Positions 16,613 through 25,999 of a DNA stretch of 64,000 nucleotides are shown here, one piece after another. The notes under the pieces were generated by a model, which made no database searches, was not told where the DNA came from, and saw only the letters and a list, made by a program, of their open reading frames with translations. Position 1 is the stretch's first letter. Every line of letters begins with the position of its first letter. This DNA comes from Atlantibacter subterraneus. Its GTDB lineage: Bacteria > Pseudomonadota > Gammaproteobacteria > Enterobacterales > Enterobacteriaceae. The stretch lies in NCBI RefSeq assembly GCF_027853245.1, contig NZ_JAPTZM010000006.1. The stretch is one strand, 5' to 3'. The position numbers and the translations under genes were made by a program.

Positions 16613-18274
16613 GGAACTGACGCGATTGCGTCCCGCCTGCTTGGCCTGATACAAGCGCCGGTCAGCGATAGATTGCAGATGTTCAAAATCGTAATCGCCT
16701 TCCTGCACTGCGCAGCTCACGCCAAAAGAGGCGCTGATGCGAATAGTGGTATTCTGGCGCACCAGAATCTCTTTGCTGTTAAGCCGTACGCGAATACGTT
16801 CAGCAATCGCGGCGGCCTCCGGCAGTAATGTCCCCGGCAGGACAATGCAAAACTCCTCTCCCCCTACGCGCCCGGCAATGTCATCGCCGCGCAGCGACTG
16901 GCGCAAAATGCTGGCCGCATGGGATAGCGCCTTATCGCCGGTCTGATGACCCCAGGTATCGTTTATGCGCTTGAAATGATCCAGATCGAGCTGGATAACG
17001 CACAGCGGCATCTGCTGTTGCTGGCAGCGTCGGGCAATCTGCCTGGCACGTTCAAGAAACGTGCCGCGATTGAACAGATGGGTTTGCGCGTCATACCAGG
17101 CGCGCCATTGCAGCGTTTCCTGCATGGCGAACATATTGCGCACCATCCTGCGGATCACGTACCACGAGCCTAACAGCATCAGCGAGAACAGCGCCCAAAG
17201 CAGCCCCAGCACCAGCAAAATGCTGCCGAACTCGCCGCTCAGGCTTTGCTTCAGGGAATAGACCCGGATGAGTACCCCATCGAAAAAGTTGAGTTTCGCC
17301 CAGCTGACGTAACGGGTATCGATAAGTGCCCCACCCTCGTTATGCTCCGCCATTTCGCGGGTGAGCCGTTCGCGTTCGCTGTCGCTGAACACGCTACCGG
17401 CGGGCACCGGTTCCGCCGATGAGGCAATAACCTGAAACTGATTATCCAGCAGTAATATTTCGCCGTTCTCGCGGCGGAACATCGCCTGGTTTAGAAAATC
17501 ATTCATGGTGCCCAGCGAGAAATCCATCGCCAGCACGCCATACCACTGATTCTGATAATCCAGCGGCAGGCTGGCGGTGACCACCTGATCCTCCTGGCGA
17601 TTCGCTTCCCGGGCATGCGTCCAGCGCACCCCGCGATCGGGATTATTACGCTGGGTATGGCTATGGAAATAGGGCCGCGTCACCAGCCGGTGATAGCGGG
17701 TAGCAATGTCATCAGACGCGGCATGGGGCGTGCTTGAGAGATAAAAACCGGCGCGCGAGGTGTAAAACGTGCGGCGCTGCCGGTCCTGTTGGGGATCGGC
17801 CAGTTGCAGGATCGCGCCAAACTCCAGCGCGGCGATCAGTTCGTTCTCCAGCCGCTGTTCGTCACGGGCGAGCAGCGGGTTTTGCCGGACCCGATCGTCG
17901 GAAACGCCGTTAACTGGCAGCCCGCGCTGCGTATCGAGGCGGATTTGCCAGGCCCCGGACTGACGCTGTTGGTCAAACTGCGCCAGCGCCGCATCGGTGC
18001 GGTTGGTGGAAATGGGCGAACTGAGGGCGTGCTGCATGGCGGCACGATAAAATTGCAGCTTATCCACGCTGTACTGAAGATGGCGATCGAGCGCCGCAGC
18101 AACGCTTTGGATGCGGTTTTTCTGGCTGGCGGTCCAGCCATTTTGCAGCACCACGATTTCTCGCCAGGTGAGTAAAGTGGAACAGAGAAACACCACCAGA
18201 AAGCAAAAGTTAACGATTTTTATCGGGTGCCTGGCTCGCCATGCGTGTTGTTGGATTTTTGCCGACACAGACAA
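16601..18274 (-). CDS. dgcQ: Diguanylate cyclase DgcQ (YedQ)
   Basis: DgcQ (557 residues; E. coli 564) makes cyclic di-GMP from two GTP. An N-terminal membrane helix (about 20-42) and a second near 355-380 enclose a periplasmic CHASE7-like sensing region. The C-terminal GGDEF domain carries GGEEF at 471-475. An inhibitory I-site RGDD at 462-465 stands five residues before it, so product feedback is expected. In the family it promotes cellulose production and lowers motility, which fits its place near fli and rcsA. Confidence 0.96.
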   Translation of the reverse strand: MSVSAKIQQHAWRARHPIKIVNFCFLVVFLCSTLLTWREIVVLQNGWTASQKNRIQSVAAALDRHLQYSVDKLQFYRAAMQHALSSPISTNRTDAALAQFDQQRQSGAWQIRLDTQRGLPVNGVSDDRVRQNPLLARDEQRLENELIAALEFGAILQLADPQQDRQRRTFYTSRAGFYLSSTPHAASDDIATRYHRLVTRPYFHSHTQRNNPDRGVRWTHAREANRQEDQVVTASLPLDYQNQWYGVLAMDFSLGTMNDFLNQAMFRRENGEILLLDNQFQVIASSAEPVPAGSVFSDSERERLTREMAEHNEGGALIDTRYVSWAKLNFFDGVLIRVYSLKQSLSGEFGSILLVLGLLWALFSLMLLGSWYVIRRMVRNMFAMQETLQWRAWYDAQTHLFNRGTFLERARQIARRCQQQQMPLCVIQLDLDHFKRINDTWGHQTGDKALSHAASILRQSLRGDDIAGRVGGEEFCIVLPGTLLPEAAAIAERIRVRLNSKEILVRQNTTIRISASFGVSCAVQEGDYDFEHLQSIADRRLYQAKQAGRNRVSSSDG

Positions 18275-18387
18275 CGCTCCCTGAAAACTGCCCGGAATTT
18301 AACAAGTAGTTTGGCATAAGGTTGCAGATGCGCCGTCAGAATCGCGCCATAAATTAGCGCCAGACGGGTATCAACATGGCAGAAACA

Positions 18388-18415
18388 AAGAGAGAAACCT
18401 TGCGGTTTCCCTCTT
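18388..18415 (-). terminator. Intrinsic terminator after yodC
   Basis: Read on the minus strand, GAGGGAAACC GCAA GGTTTCTCTC forms a near-perfect hairpin followed by TTTGTTTC. It lies 34 bp after the yodC stop. Confidence 0.6.
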
Positions 18416-18448
18416 CACAATCAATGCGCGAGCATTGCTGACGTGCGG

Positions 18449-18631
18449 TCAATGGTCTTCTTCACGTGAAGCGGGTTTCCCCACGGTTAACTCGTCTTCA
18501 CGAAAAGCTTCACGCTGCACGCCGAACCCGTCATACCAGCGGCACTCCACCATGCCGCTCGAATAACCGGTCACCACCATGCGCGGACCACCATTTTTGC
18601 GTTTAACTTCATCGCTGACCACAAAGACCAT
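18449..18631 (-). CDS. yodC: Small conserved protein YodC (DUF2158)
   Basis: A 60-residue protein of the DUF2158 family: MVFVVSDEVKRKNGGPRM, then CRWYDGFGVQREAF. These small beta-rich proteins of enterobacteria have no assigned function. GGAGG lies just upstream of the start. Single-gene unit with its own terminator at 18388-18415. Confidence 0.92.
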   Translation of the reverse strand: MVFVVSDEVKRKNGGPRMVVTGYSSGMVECRWYDGFGVQREAFREDELTVGKPASREEDH

Positions 18632-18721
18632 ACCTGCCTCCTTAATCAGTGCGAAACGTTTACAACATAGACAATTATGGTGATTTTTGCCTGGTGCCCG
18701 CGCGTATTTTGAGGAAAAATC

Positions 18722-19636
18722 CTAATGAGCGGGTTTGCCGCGCAGCCGGGAAATCATATTCACCACCGTCAGCACCACCGCGCCGATGATAAAACCCAAT
18801 ACCAGATTCATGGCTAACGGCAGCAGCGCCTGCCCTATTCCGCCGCCCTGCTCCGCCCAGTGTTCAATGGCGTGATGAACCGGGCCAATGCCGTGCACCA
18901 CAATGCCGCCGCCCACCAGGAACATCGCCAGAGTGCCTAAGATCGACAGCGCTTTCATCAGCCAGGGCGCGGTAACCAGCAACCCTTTACCTACGGCCCT
19001 GGCGAGAGCGGAAGACTTTTTCTCCAGCCAGAAGCCCAGATCGTCGAGCTTAACGATAATCCCAACAATGCCGTACACCCCGATAGTGACCACAATGGCG
19101 ATACCGGATAACACCAGCACCTGGTTTAACAGCGGCGACTCCGCCACGATACCAAGAGTGATCGCCACGATTTCGGCGGAGAGGATAAAGTCGGTACGAA
19201 TCGCGCCTTTCACTTTATCGCCTTCGTACACCAGCGGGTCCTGTTCGGCAATGGCATCCAGCCGCGCCTGGCGCTCTTCGGGGGTCTCTTTATGCTTGCG
19301 CGCCTGCCAGGAGTGGACCACTTTCTCAACCCCTTCATAGCAGAGAAACGCGCCGCCGATCATCAACAGCGGCGTGATGGCCCAGGGCGCGAAGGCGCTG
19401 ATAATCAGTGCCAGCGGCACCAGAATCAGTTTGTTGATAAAAGAGCCTTTCGCCACTTTCCAGACTACCGGCAGTTCGCGGTTGGCGCGTACGCCGGAAA
19501 CTTGCTGGGCGTTCAGGGATAAGTCATCGCCCAATACCCCGGCGGTTTTCTTTGCCGCCAGCTTGCCCATCATCGACACGTCGTCCAGCAGCGTGGCGAT
19601 ATCATCTAACAACGTTAGTAAACTACTCCCGGCCAA
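18722..19636 (-). CDS. yedI: Inner-membrane protein YedI (DUF808)
   Basis: A 304-residue membrane protein of the DUF808 family. The N-terminus is soluble (MAGSSLLTLLDDIATLLDDV) and is followed by several hydrophobic segments from about 70 to 300. Glycine-rich GGAFLCYEGVEKV and two acidic stretches are conserved. No activity is established. Divergent from yedA. Confidence 0.94.
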   Translation of the reverse strand: MAGSSLLTLLDDIATLLDDVSMMGKLAAKKTAGVLGDDLSLNAQQVSGVRANRELPVVWKVAKGSFINKLILVPLALIISAFAPWAITPLLMIGGAFLCYEGVEKVVHSWQARKHKETPEERQARLDAIAEQDPLVYEGDKVKGAIRTDFILSAEIVAITLGIVAESPLLNQVLVLSGIAIVVTIGVYGIVGIIVKLDDLGFWLEKKSSALARAVGKGLLVTAPWLMKALSILGTLAMFLVGGGIVVHGIGPVHHAIEHWAEQGGGIGQALLPLAMNLVLGFIIGAVVLTVVNMISRLRGKPAH

Positions 19637-19977
19637 AATTAACTTCCTTCTGTATGGTTTTAATGCCCCAAAGTATGGAACAAAAGCACTGTGAACGGTA
19701 ATAAACTGCGCGCTAATCGGAATATTGGCGCTGGCCCGCGCGATAAATTCAGCGCTTTTCGCCGCCTTTTTGCGCTTTCTGTTTGCATGACCATTGTGTC
19801 AACATTTATTTAACCGTTTGCGAACATTAAAGTGCTCGCGCCTGGAGTAGTTTTGTCGTTCACTATTAGCCCGTTATGCTTCTTCTCTGCCTGACTGAAG
19901 CGTCTCGTTTTTGTCAAATTTTGGCGTCGCTGTGACTACGCCGCATTCGTGTTTTCTTAATCAAGTCGTGAGGGAGT
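19637..19977. other. yedI-yedA divergent intergenic region
   Basis: These 341 bp separate two divergent membrane-protein genes and should hold both promoters. I see no gene, repeat or clear operator. A purine-rich GAGGGAG at 19970-19976 is the ribosome site of yedA. Confidence 0.5.
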
Positions 19978-20889
19978 ATGCGTTTCGGAAAACTGTTGCC
20001 CCTGATAGGGTCGCTCTTTGCGTTATATATCATCTGGGGTTCAACCTATTTTGCTATCGCCGTTGGGGTAAAAAGCTGGCCGCCGTTTATGATGGCCGGC
20101 GTGCGCTTTTTGGCGGCGGGTTCGCTGCTGCTGGCGGTACTGCTGGCCACCGGCCATAAGCTGCCTGCCCTGCGTCCGCTGCTCAATGCCGCGCTGATCG
20201 GCGTCCTGCTGCTGGCAGTAGGCAACGGGTTCGTGACCGTCGCTGAACATCAAAACGTGCCGTCCGGAATTGCCGCGGTAATGGTCGCCACCGTTCCGCT
20301 GTTTACCCTGATTTTTAGCCGCTTTTTCGGTATTCAAACCCGCAAAATTGAATGGCTGGGGATCGCCATCGGCCTTGCCGGCATCGTGCTGCTGAACAGC
20401 GGCGGCAATCTTAGCGGCAACCCGTGGGGTGCGCTGCTGATCCTGATTGGCTCCCTGAGCTGGGCCTTCGGGTCGGTGTATGGGTCGCGGATTGAGCTGC
20501 CGACCGGCATGATGGCGGGCGCGATTGAAATGCTGGCTGCCGGGATAGTGCTGATGGTGGCATCGCTGGTGACCGGTGAAAAACTCACCGCGATGCCCGA
20601 TCTTTCCGGCTTCCTTGCCGTGGGCTATCTGGCCGTGTTTGGCTCGTTAATCGCCATCAATGCCTATATGTATTTGATCCGCAATGTGACCCCCGCCGTG
20701 GCGACCAGTTATGCCTACGTCAACCCGGTGGTGGCGGTGCTGCTGGGCACCAGTTTTGGTGGCGAAAACCTGTCGTCAACCGAGTGGCTGGCGCTGGGGA
20801 TTATTATTTTCGCGGTAGTGCTGGTGACGCTGGGGAAATATTTTTCCCCGGGAAAGCCGGTAGTTGAGCCCTGCCCGGTAGAAAAATAA
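19978..20889 (+). CDS. yedA: EamA-family inner-membrane transporter YedA
   Basis: YedA (303 residues; E. coli 306) is a ten-helix drug/metabolite exporter with two EamA repeats (about 10-140 and 155-290). IWGSTYFAIAVGVKSWPP near the start and YAYVNPVVAVLLG in the second repeat are hallmarks. The substrate is unknown; overexpression phenotypes in E. coli suggest amino-acid efflux. Start taken at 19978 after GAGGGAGT. It is convergent with vsr, whose stop is 3 bp away. Confidence 0.94.
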   Translation: MRFGKLLPLIGSLFALYIIWGSTYFAIAVGVKSWPPFMMAGVRFLAAGSLLLAVLLATGHKLPALRPLLNAALIGVLLLAVGNGFVTVAEHQNVPSGIAAVMVATVPLFTLIFSRFFGIQTRKIEWLGIAIGLAGIVLLNSGGNLSGNPWGALLILIGSLSWAFGSVYGSRIELPTGMMAGAIEMLAAGIVLMVASLVTGEKLTAMPDLSGFLAVGYLAVFGSLIAINAYMYLIRNVTPAVATSYAYVNPVVAVLLGTSFGGENLSSTEWLALGIIIFAVVLVTLGKYFSPGKPVVEPCPVEK

Positions 20890-20891
20890 CG

Positions 20892-21359
20892 CTACAGGGC
20901 ATGGATGCCCTGTAGATCGATTTCGGCGCAGTCGCCTCCGCCGCATACCCATTCTTCTACCCGCTCGCACAACGCCTCGTCGGACAGTTTGCTCCGGCCA
21001 CGCAGCGCGCATTCCCAGATAATCAGCACCCGCCAGCCTTCCGCCCGCAGCCGCCCGACGTCGCGCTTATCCCGCTCAACGTTGCTGTTAATTTTGGTCA
21101 TCCAGAAGTCGGTACGCGTGGCGGGCACTTTAAACAGATAGCAGTCGTGATGATGCCAGAAACAGCCGTGAGTGAAGATAACGCAGCGGTACGCCTCAAT
21201 CACGAAGTCGGGCTTGCCGGCAAGGGCCGCATCCTGCGCCCGCCAGTCAAAGCCCATGGCGGTGAGTAGCGGCGCGAGGCGTTTCTCAATGGCGGTGTCG
21301 CGTGTTGCAATCGCCCGCATGTTTTTGCTGCGTATCGCCTTGCTGTGGACATCCGCCAT
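20892..21359 (-). CDS. vsr: Very-short-patch repair endonuclease Vsr
   Basis: Vsr (155 residues; E. coli 156) nicks 5' of the T in T:G mismatches produced when Dcm-methylated cytosine deaminates. The active-site residues fall at the known positions: Asp51 (GKPDF), His69 (CFWHHH) and Glu25. Conserved zinc-site cysteines and histidines are present (HGCFWHHHDC). The gene starts 3 bp after the dcm stop, with AAGGAG inside the end of dcm. E. coli has a short overlap instead, so the coupling here is close but not overlapping. Confidence 0.97.
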   Translation of the reverse strand: MADVHSKAIRSKNMRAIATRDTAIEKRLAPLLTAMGFDWRAQDAALAGKPDFVIEAYRCVIFTHGCFWHHHDCYLFKVPATRTDFWMTKINSNVERDKRDVGRLRAEGWRVLIIWECALRGRSKLSDEALCERVEEWVCGGGDCAEIDLQGIHAL

Positions 21360-21362
21360 GCT

Positions 21363-22778
21363 TTACTCCTTACGCTTCGCCACCGCCTGAAGAATGCGTG
21401 ATTCCAGCAGTTTAGCAACCGCCGCGAACACCGGCACCACCACCGAGTTGCCGAACTGCCGGTAGGCCTGGGTATCCGACACCGGTATGCGGAATTCACT
21501 TTGCTTCGGCGCTTCAAAACCCATCAACCGCGCGCATTCGCGCGGCGTCAGGCGGCGCGGGCGTTGCAGCTGGTTGGCGGGATGATCGAAATCGGCTTCG
21601 CCGAGTGCTTTATCCCAGCCGCGATCCACCAGGATTTCTGCGCCGTCTTTGTAATAACGGGCAGACAGCGTGCGCGCTACGCTGGATGGATCGCGCGGGT
21701 CAACCATGCCGAATCCAAAACCGTTGCCCTTTGCCTGATGCTTTTTGGCATAGCGATAAAGATATTTCCACAATATCGGGCTCAGGATATAACGCGCGTC
21801 AACGGCGGTATCCAGTAATTCCCCGAGCGCGGGACGCCTGTCAGGAAAAAATTGGTTTACATCACGCAGCGTAAAGCCCTGGTGGAGATTGAGATCGCGC
21901 CGGAAGCCCACCAGCACGATACGCTCGCGGTGCTGGGGTAGAAAGTTTTTGCCGTCGATGATTTTGGGATCGTCCGGGCCGACGTCCGCAGCGTTCGCCA
22001 CTTCATAACCCAGCTCGTCCAGGGTTTGCATGATGATGCGAAAGGTGTTGCCCTTATCATGGCTCTTCAGGTTTTTGACGTTTTCCAGTACAAAAATCGC
22101 CGGTTTTTTCGCCGCGATAATGCGCGCCACATCGAAAAACAATGTGCCCTGAGTATCGCAGGCAAATCCGTGGGCGCGGCCTAAGGCGTTTTTCTTGGAT
22201 ACGCCCGCCAGGGAAAACGGCTGGCAGGGGAAACCCGCCAGCAGCACATCGTGATCCGGCATGGTTTTATCAATGTGGTTAAACGCTGCGTCATCGCTGA
22301 TATCCGCCTGGTGGCTGAGCGTAACGTCGCGGATATCTTCATTGAAGGTGTGCTGATGCGGATCGCAGTACCAGTTGGCTTTATAAGTGCGCACCGCGTG
22401 TTTATTCCACTCGCTGGTAAAAACGCACTGCCCACCGATGGATTCGAACCCCCGGCGGATACCGCCGATACCGGCGAACAGATCGACAAAGCGGAACGCA
22501 TAGTGCGGGTGATGCGCAGGCGGCAGCGGCAACAGCGCGGCCAGCCGGGCCACCTCGTCAGGATGAAGCCGATAAGCCGCATCCTCCTCCAGCTCTCGCT
22601 TCAGATGCGTGCGGTTCCATTTCTGAACGCCTGCGTCATTCAACACCTGCAACACCGTTTTGGTATCGTAGATCTCGCTTAGTTTGCGCAATATGGCGAC
22701 AAACGAATCAGGCGCGCAGTTCCCGGATGGCGCGCACTGCGCCATAGCAGATTGATTTTCCAGCATTAGATAAGCCAT
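21363..22778 (-). CDS. dcm: DNA cytosine-5 methyltransferase Dcm
   Basis: Dcm (471 residues; E. coli 472) methylates the second C of CCWGG. Motif I FVDLFAGIGGIRRGF is at about 97-111; the catalytic PCQPFS has its cysteine at 185; ENVKNL and the C-terminal RQFGNSVVVPVF are intact. The first 85 residues diverge from E. coli while the rest is close, as expected for the variable N-terminus. No restriction partner is adjacent, so it acts as an orphan methylase with vsr. Confidence 0.98.
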   Translation of the reverse strand: MAYLMLENQSAMAQCAPSGNCAPDSFVAILRKLSEIYDTKTVLQVLNDAGVQKWNRTHLKRELEEDAAYRLHPDEVARLAALLPLPPAHHPHYAFRFVDLFAGIGGIRRGFESIGGQCVFTSEWNKHAVRTYKANWYCDPHQHTFNEDIRDVTLSHQADISDDAAFNHIDKTMPDHDVLLAGFPCQPFSLAGVSKKNALGRAHGFACDTQGTLFFDVARIIAAKKPAIFVLENVKNLKSHDKGNTFRIIMQTLDELGYEVANAADVGPDDPKIIDGKNFLPQHRERIVLVGFRRDLNLHQGFTLRDVNQFFPDRRPALGELLDTAVDARYILSPILWKYLYRYAKKHQAKGNGFGFGMVDPRDPSSVARTLSARYYKDGAEILVDRGWDKALGEADFDHPANQLQRPRRLTPRECARLMGFEAPKQSEFRIPVSDTQAYRQFGNSVVVPVFAAVAKLLESRILQAVAKRKE

Positions 22779-22825
22779 TCAGAACGAATTGCCTTAAGAG
22801 TATCACAAAACCCAACGCCGCCGGG

Positions 22826-23512
22826 TTACAACGCAAACTGGCGCAACACGTCCTCGTCATACTGATGATGTTCGCCGCGCAGTTCGGCAGCGAGTTTAGC
22901 CATAAATTTCACCAGGTAATTGGCATTTTGACGGGCCAGTTCGCGCCCTTTTTCAGTCTGCATGGTGGCAGGCAGTTTAAGCAGCTTGGTTTGAAAATGA
23001 TCCAGCGCCCAGCGTTTATCATCCGGCTCGCGCTGTTGCGCAAAGGGGTCCTCTGCATCAAATAACGGCCGCCCCAGTTGGCCGGAAACGTAGAACACCC
23101 GCGCCAGACCAATGGCACCAAGCGCCTCCAGCCGATCCGCATCCTGAACGATTTTAGCCTCAATGCTTTTTGGCGAAATACCGGCGCTGAAGCTATGCGC
23201 CTCAATGGCATGAGCGACATCAGGATACAGCGCCTGAGGAAACGTGGGGAAATGGCTGGCCAGGATGGTTAGCGTTTTCTCAGCGGCATACCGGGAAGCG
23301 AGATGGCGTTCCGGATGGTTCTTCGGCAGGTTCACGATGTCATGGAAATAACAGGCTGTGAGAACCGTCAGCGGCGTTGCGCGGTCGTCCATTATGCGCT
23401 GCGCGCCAGACCATACACGACGAAAATGGGCAATATCGTGGGCACCGTCCTGGTGTTTAAAATGCTGTTGGAGGTAGTTTTCGAAGCAGGTTTGCCAGTC
23501 ATTAAGCATCAT
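22826..23512 (-). CDS. yedJ: HD-domain phosphohydrolase YedJ
   Basis: The start is set at 23512 (MMLNDWQTCFENYL) behind AGGAGA; the ORF's earlier Met lacks a ribosome site. Length is 228 residues (E. coli 231). HD-domain metal ligands are visible: His in AHDIAHFRRVW, the HD pair in ACYFHDIV, His in AIEAHSFSAG and Asp in KIVQDADRLEALGAIG. The last block is the signature of this uncharacterised HD hydrolase group, likely acting on a phosphorylated nucleotide. Confidence 0.93.
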   Translation of the reverse strand: MMLNDWQTCFENYLQQHFKHQDGAHDIAHFRRVWSGAQRIMDDRATPLTVLTACYFHDIVNLPKNHPERHLASRYAAEKTLTILASHFPTFPQALYPDVAHAIEAHSFSAGISPKSIEAKIVQDADRLEALGAIGLARVFYVSGQLGRPLFDAEDPFAQQREPDDKRWALDHFQTKLLKLPATMQTEKGRELARQNANYLVKFMAKLAAELRGEHHQYDEDVLRQFAL

Positions 23513-23566
23513 CGCAGGTTCTCCTGAAAGCGTATCCCGCGATGCTAGCATTAATATCCAGGCAAT

Positions 23567-23830
23567 TTAATCCTCACGGGGCCGGGTATACCAGGCTATT
23601 GCGCCAGGCAGCATACCAACCGCGCCTAACACTCCGGCACCGAGCAGTGCGCTTAACCATTGGCCGGATGTTGTCGCCATAGACCAGTCAGCGGCCGCGC
23701 CTGGCGGAGACTGGATATCGCTTACTACCCAAAAAAAACGCACCATCATCCAGATAAAGTAAAAACAAAATGCATAAAATGCCCATAGCGCCAGCTTACC
23801 GCCCAGGCTTCTTTGACCTTTTTCGTCCAT
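23567..23830 (-). CDS. Small inner-membrane protein next to yedJ
   Basis: An 87-residue protein (start taken at MDEKGQRSLGG; a longer form from 23896 is possible but begins in AT-rich sequence without a ribosome site). It has two membrane segments, FYAFCFYFIWMMVRFFWVV and WLSALLGAGVLGAVGMLPGAIAW, joined by a periplasmic-type loop. It occupies the place of yedR in E. coli, but I cannot confirm homology to YedR, so no symbol is given. Function unknown. Confidence 0.7.
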   Translation of the reverse strand: MDEKGQRSLGGKLALWAFYAFCFYFIWMMVRFFWVVSDIQSPPGAAADWSMATTSGQWLSALLGAGVLGAVGMLPGAIAWYTRPRED

Positions 23831-24468
23831 CTTAATACCTAATAATCCGCTATCCGTAATGTGTAATCCCACACCCGCAAATGTGATTTTTATCACATAT
23901 TACCCTTATGTGAAATTTCTTCTGGCTCCCGTTTGTGATTGATCAAGTTTTTTAGTACTCCACCGTCCTGGAAGTTCATTTAAAGATGAAAATTTTTAAT
24001 GTCCATTAAAAGACTTAAATGTAAAAATATGAAACACGAATTATGTCGTAAATAAACACGCCAAAAACGAGCAAAATTTCCATTTTTATTTATTTGGTGA
24101 ATATTTTACAAATCACATGATATAAAAAATATTTTTTACAGGTCAAAAAGCAAACCACAGCCGAAACAAATTAAGATATTAACCCAGTCATTCTGGAAAT
24201 ATGCCACTCCATTAATTATTAGCAAGAATAATTATCACGCATCAATAAAAAAATAAAATTGCTTATATTTCATTGTATTAGATATATATTCGGATTTTAT
24301 AATTGATTGTTTTATATATTTATTATTTATTACTAAACCCGCCGCTATCATTTTGAAATATCGCTACAGATTCACTTACATATAATCCTGAAGAAAAACC
24401 CTCTCCTCCCATTATTATTTGCGTGGATATAAACGCGTCTCTTAATGAACGTAATAAGGAAAGCACTG
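23831..24468. other. Long AT-rich leader of the porin gene
   Basis: About 640 bp, strongly AT-rich (long A/T runs at 23980-24360), with no ORF I would defend. Such regions upstream of OmpS1/YedS-type porins are silenced by H-NS and activated by OmpR or LeuO in Salmonella; A/T tracts suited to H-NS are visible here, but individual sites cannot be placed. A pyrimidine-rich stretch CCCTCTCCTCCC at 24400-24411 in the presumed 5' leader could pair with the ribosome site AAGGA. In E. coli the sRNA gene rseX lies in the matching gap; I could not recognise it here. Confidence 0.55.
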
Positions 24469-25599
24469 ATGAATAGGAAAGTACTGGCAATCGTTATTCC
24501 TGCTCTGTTAGTAGCAGGCGCAGCACACGCTGCGGAAATTTATAACAAAAATGGCAATAAAGTAGATATCTATGGCAAAGTTGATGCTCGTCATCAGTTT
24601 TCTGATGACGCTGGCAACGATGGCGATCAAACCTATGTGCGTTTAGGTTTTAAAGGCGAAACCCAAATCACTAATGATCTGACAGGTTTCGGTCAGTGGG
24701 AATACAACATTCAGGCTAACGATACTGAAGGCAACAGCCAGTCATGGACTCGTCTTGGTTTTGCTGGTTTGAAATTCGCTGATTACGGTTCATTCGATTA
24801 TGGCCGTAATTATGGCGTCGTATATGACGTCGAAGCATGGACAGATATGCTGCCTGTATTTGGCGGTGATACCTATACCTACACCGATAACTTTATGGTT
24901 GGTCGTGCTAACGGCGTTGCGACTTACCGTAATACTGACTTTTTCGGCATGGTTAATGGCTGGAACTTCGCGCTGCAATATCAGGGCAATAATGAAGGCG
25001 TGAGCGGTGAGCAGGAAGGTACTGGCAACCGCGGTAGCAGCAATATTCGTAAAGACAACGGCGACGGCTGGGGCCTGTCTACTTCTTATGATTTTGGTAT
25101 GGGCATCAGCGTTGGGGCGGCTTACGCGTCTTCTGATCGTACCAATGCGCAGGAGCACAACAGTACGGCTGGCGGTGATAACGCTGACGTATGGACATTT
25201 GGCATTAAATACGATGCCAACGATGTATACTTAGCGGCTATGTATGCCGAAACGCGTAATATGACGCCGTTCGGTAACAATAATGCTAACGTTGCCAATA
25301 AAACGCAGAACTTTGAAGTCACCGCGCAATATCAGTTCGACTTTGGTTTACGTCCAGAAGTGTCTTACCTGCAATCTAAAGGCAAAGATCTGGCTAAAGA
25401 CGGCGCCTTTGCTAACAAAGATAACGATCAGGATCTGGTCAAATATGTTTCTGTTGGCGCGAACTACTATTTCAACAAAAACTTCTCTACCTATGTTGAT
25501 TACAAAATCAACCTGCTGGATGAAGATGACAGCTTCTACAGCGACAACGGTATCTCTACGGATGACGTAGTCGGTATTGGTATGGTGTATCAGTTCTAA
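24469..25599 (+). CDS. OmpC/OmpF-superfamily porin, OmpS1/YedS-like
   Basis: A trimeric outer-membrane porin precursor of 376 residues. The start is MNRKVLAIVIPALLVAGAAH behind AAGGA, giving a 21-residue signal peptide cut before AEIYNKNG, the classic mature N-terminus. The constriction-loop PxFGG element (LPVFGGDTYTYTDNFM) is present, and the C-terminal Phe (MVYQF) needed for BAM assembly is intact. Context (dcm, yedJ on one side, tRNA-Ser on the other) makes it the counterpart of yedS (broken in K-12) and Salmonella ompS1. No frameshift seen here. Confidence 0.93.
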   Translation: MNRKVLAIVIPALLVAGAAHAAEIYNKNGNKVDIYGKVDARHQFSDDAGNDGDQTYVRLGFKGETQITNDLTGFGQWEYNIQANDTEGNSQSWTRLGFAGLKFADYGSFDYGRNYGVVYDVEAWTDMLPVFGGDTYTYTDNFMVGRANGVATYRNTDFFGMVNGWNFALQYQGNNEGVSGEQEGTGNRGSSNIRKDNGDGWGLSTSYDFGMGISVGAAYASSDRTNAQEHNSTAGGDNADVWTFGIKYDANDVYLAAMYAETRNMTPFGNNNANVANKTQNFEVTAQYQFDFGLRPEVSYLQSKGKDLAKDGAFANKDNDQDLVKYVSVGANYYFNKNFSTYVDYKINLLDEDDSFYSDNGISTDDVVGIGMVYQF

Positions 25600-25653
25600 G
25601 ACATCTTAAGTGCAGTGATGTCCTTTGCAGATATTATTTGCACTCAATGAGGC

Positions 25654-25692
25654 AAAACCTGAGTTTGGGAAACCGGACTCAGGTTTTTTTAT
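25654..25692 (+). terminator. Intrinsic terminator after the porin gene
   Basis: AAACCTGAGT and ACTCAGGTTT form a 10-bp stem around a 12-nt loop, followed by a run of T. It lies 55 bp after the porin stop codon. Confidence 0.85.
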
Positions 25693-25815
25693 TCAGACAA
25701 GGCTTAAAAACCACCGATTTGCGTGCAGCAAATAACCGCAAAACGTTAGACTGGCTCTGCCGTAAGCAAGTGTGACCGGGGTCGTTGAAAGGAAAACGCG
25801 TAACTGCTTGAATAG

Positions 25816-25905
25816 TGGCGGAGAGAGGGGGATTTGAACCCCCGGTAGAGTTGCCCCTACTCCGGTTTTCGAGACCGGTCCGTTCAGCCGCTCCGGCATC
25901 TCTCC
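25816..25905 (-). tRNA. serU: tRNA-Ser (anticodon CGA)
   Basis: A 90-nt class II tRNA on the minus strand. It has a 7-bp acceptor stem GGAGAGA/TCTCTCC, the long serine variable arm, anticodon CGA in CTCGAAA, T-loop GTTCAAATC and an encoded CCA end. It decodes UCG. Position between the porin and mtfA matches serU of E. coli. Confidence 0.98.
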
Positions 25906-25999
25906 GTTTTGAACGGTTGCCATGATGCCAGGTTATTTGGCATTTTAATAGTCCTTGCCCTTTCAATTTTGTTCAAATGACGACTTTGCGAGCAGATAG

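Noticed and set aside
23897..24440. Possible RseX sRNA gene in the porin leader
   Set aside because: The position would fit E. coli, but I saw no intrinsic terminator or sequence I could match, so it is not annotated.
25679..25966. Two minus-strand ORFs covering the tRNA-Ser gene
   Set aside because: They read through a complete tRNA and are not expected to be translated.
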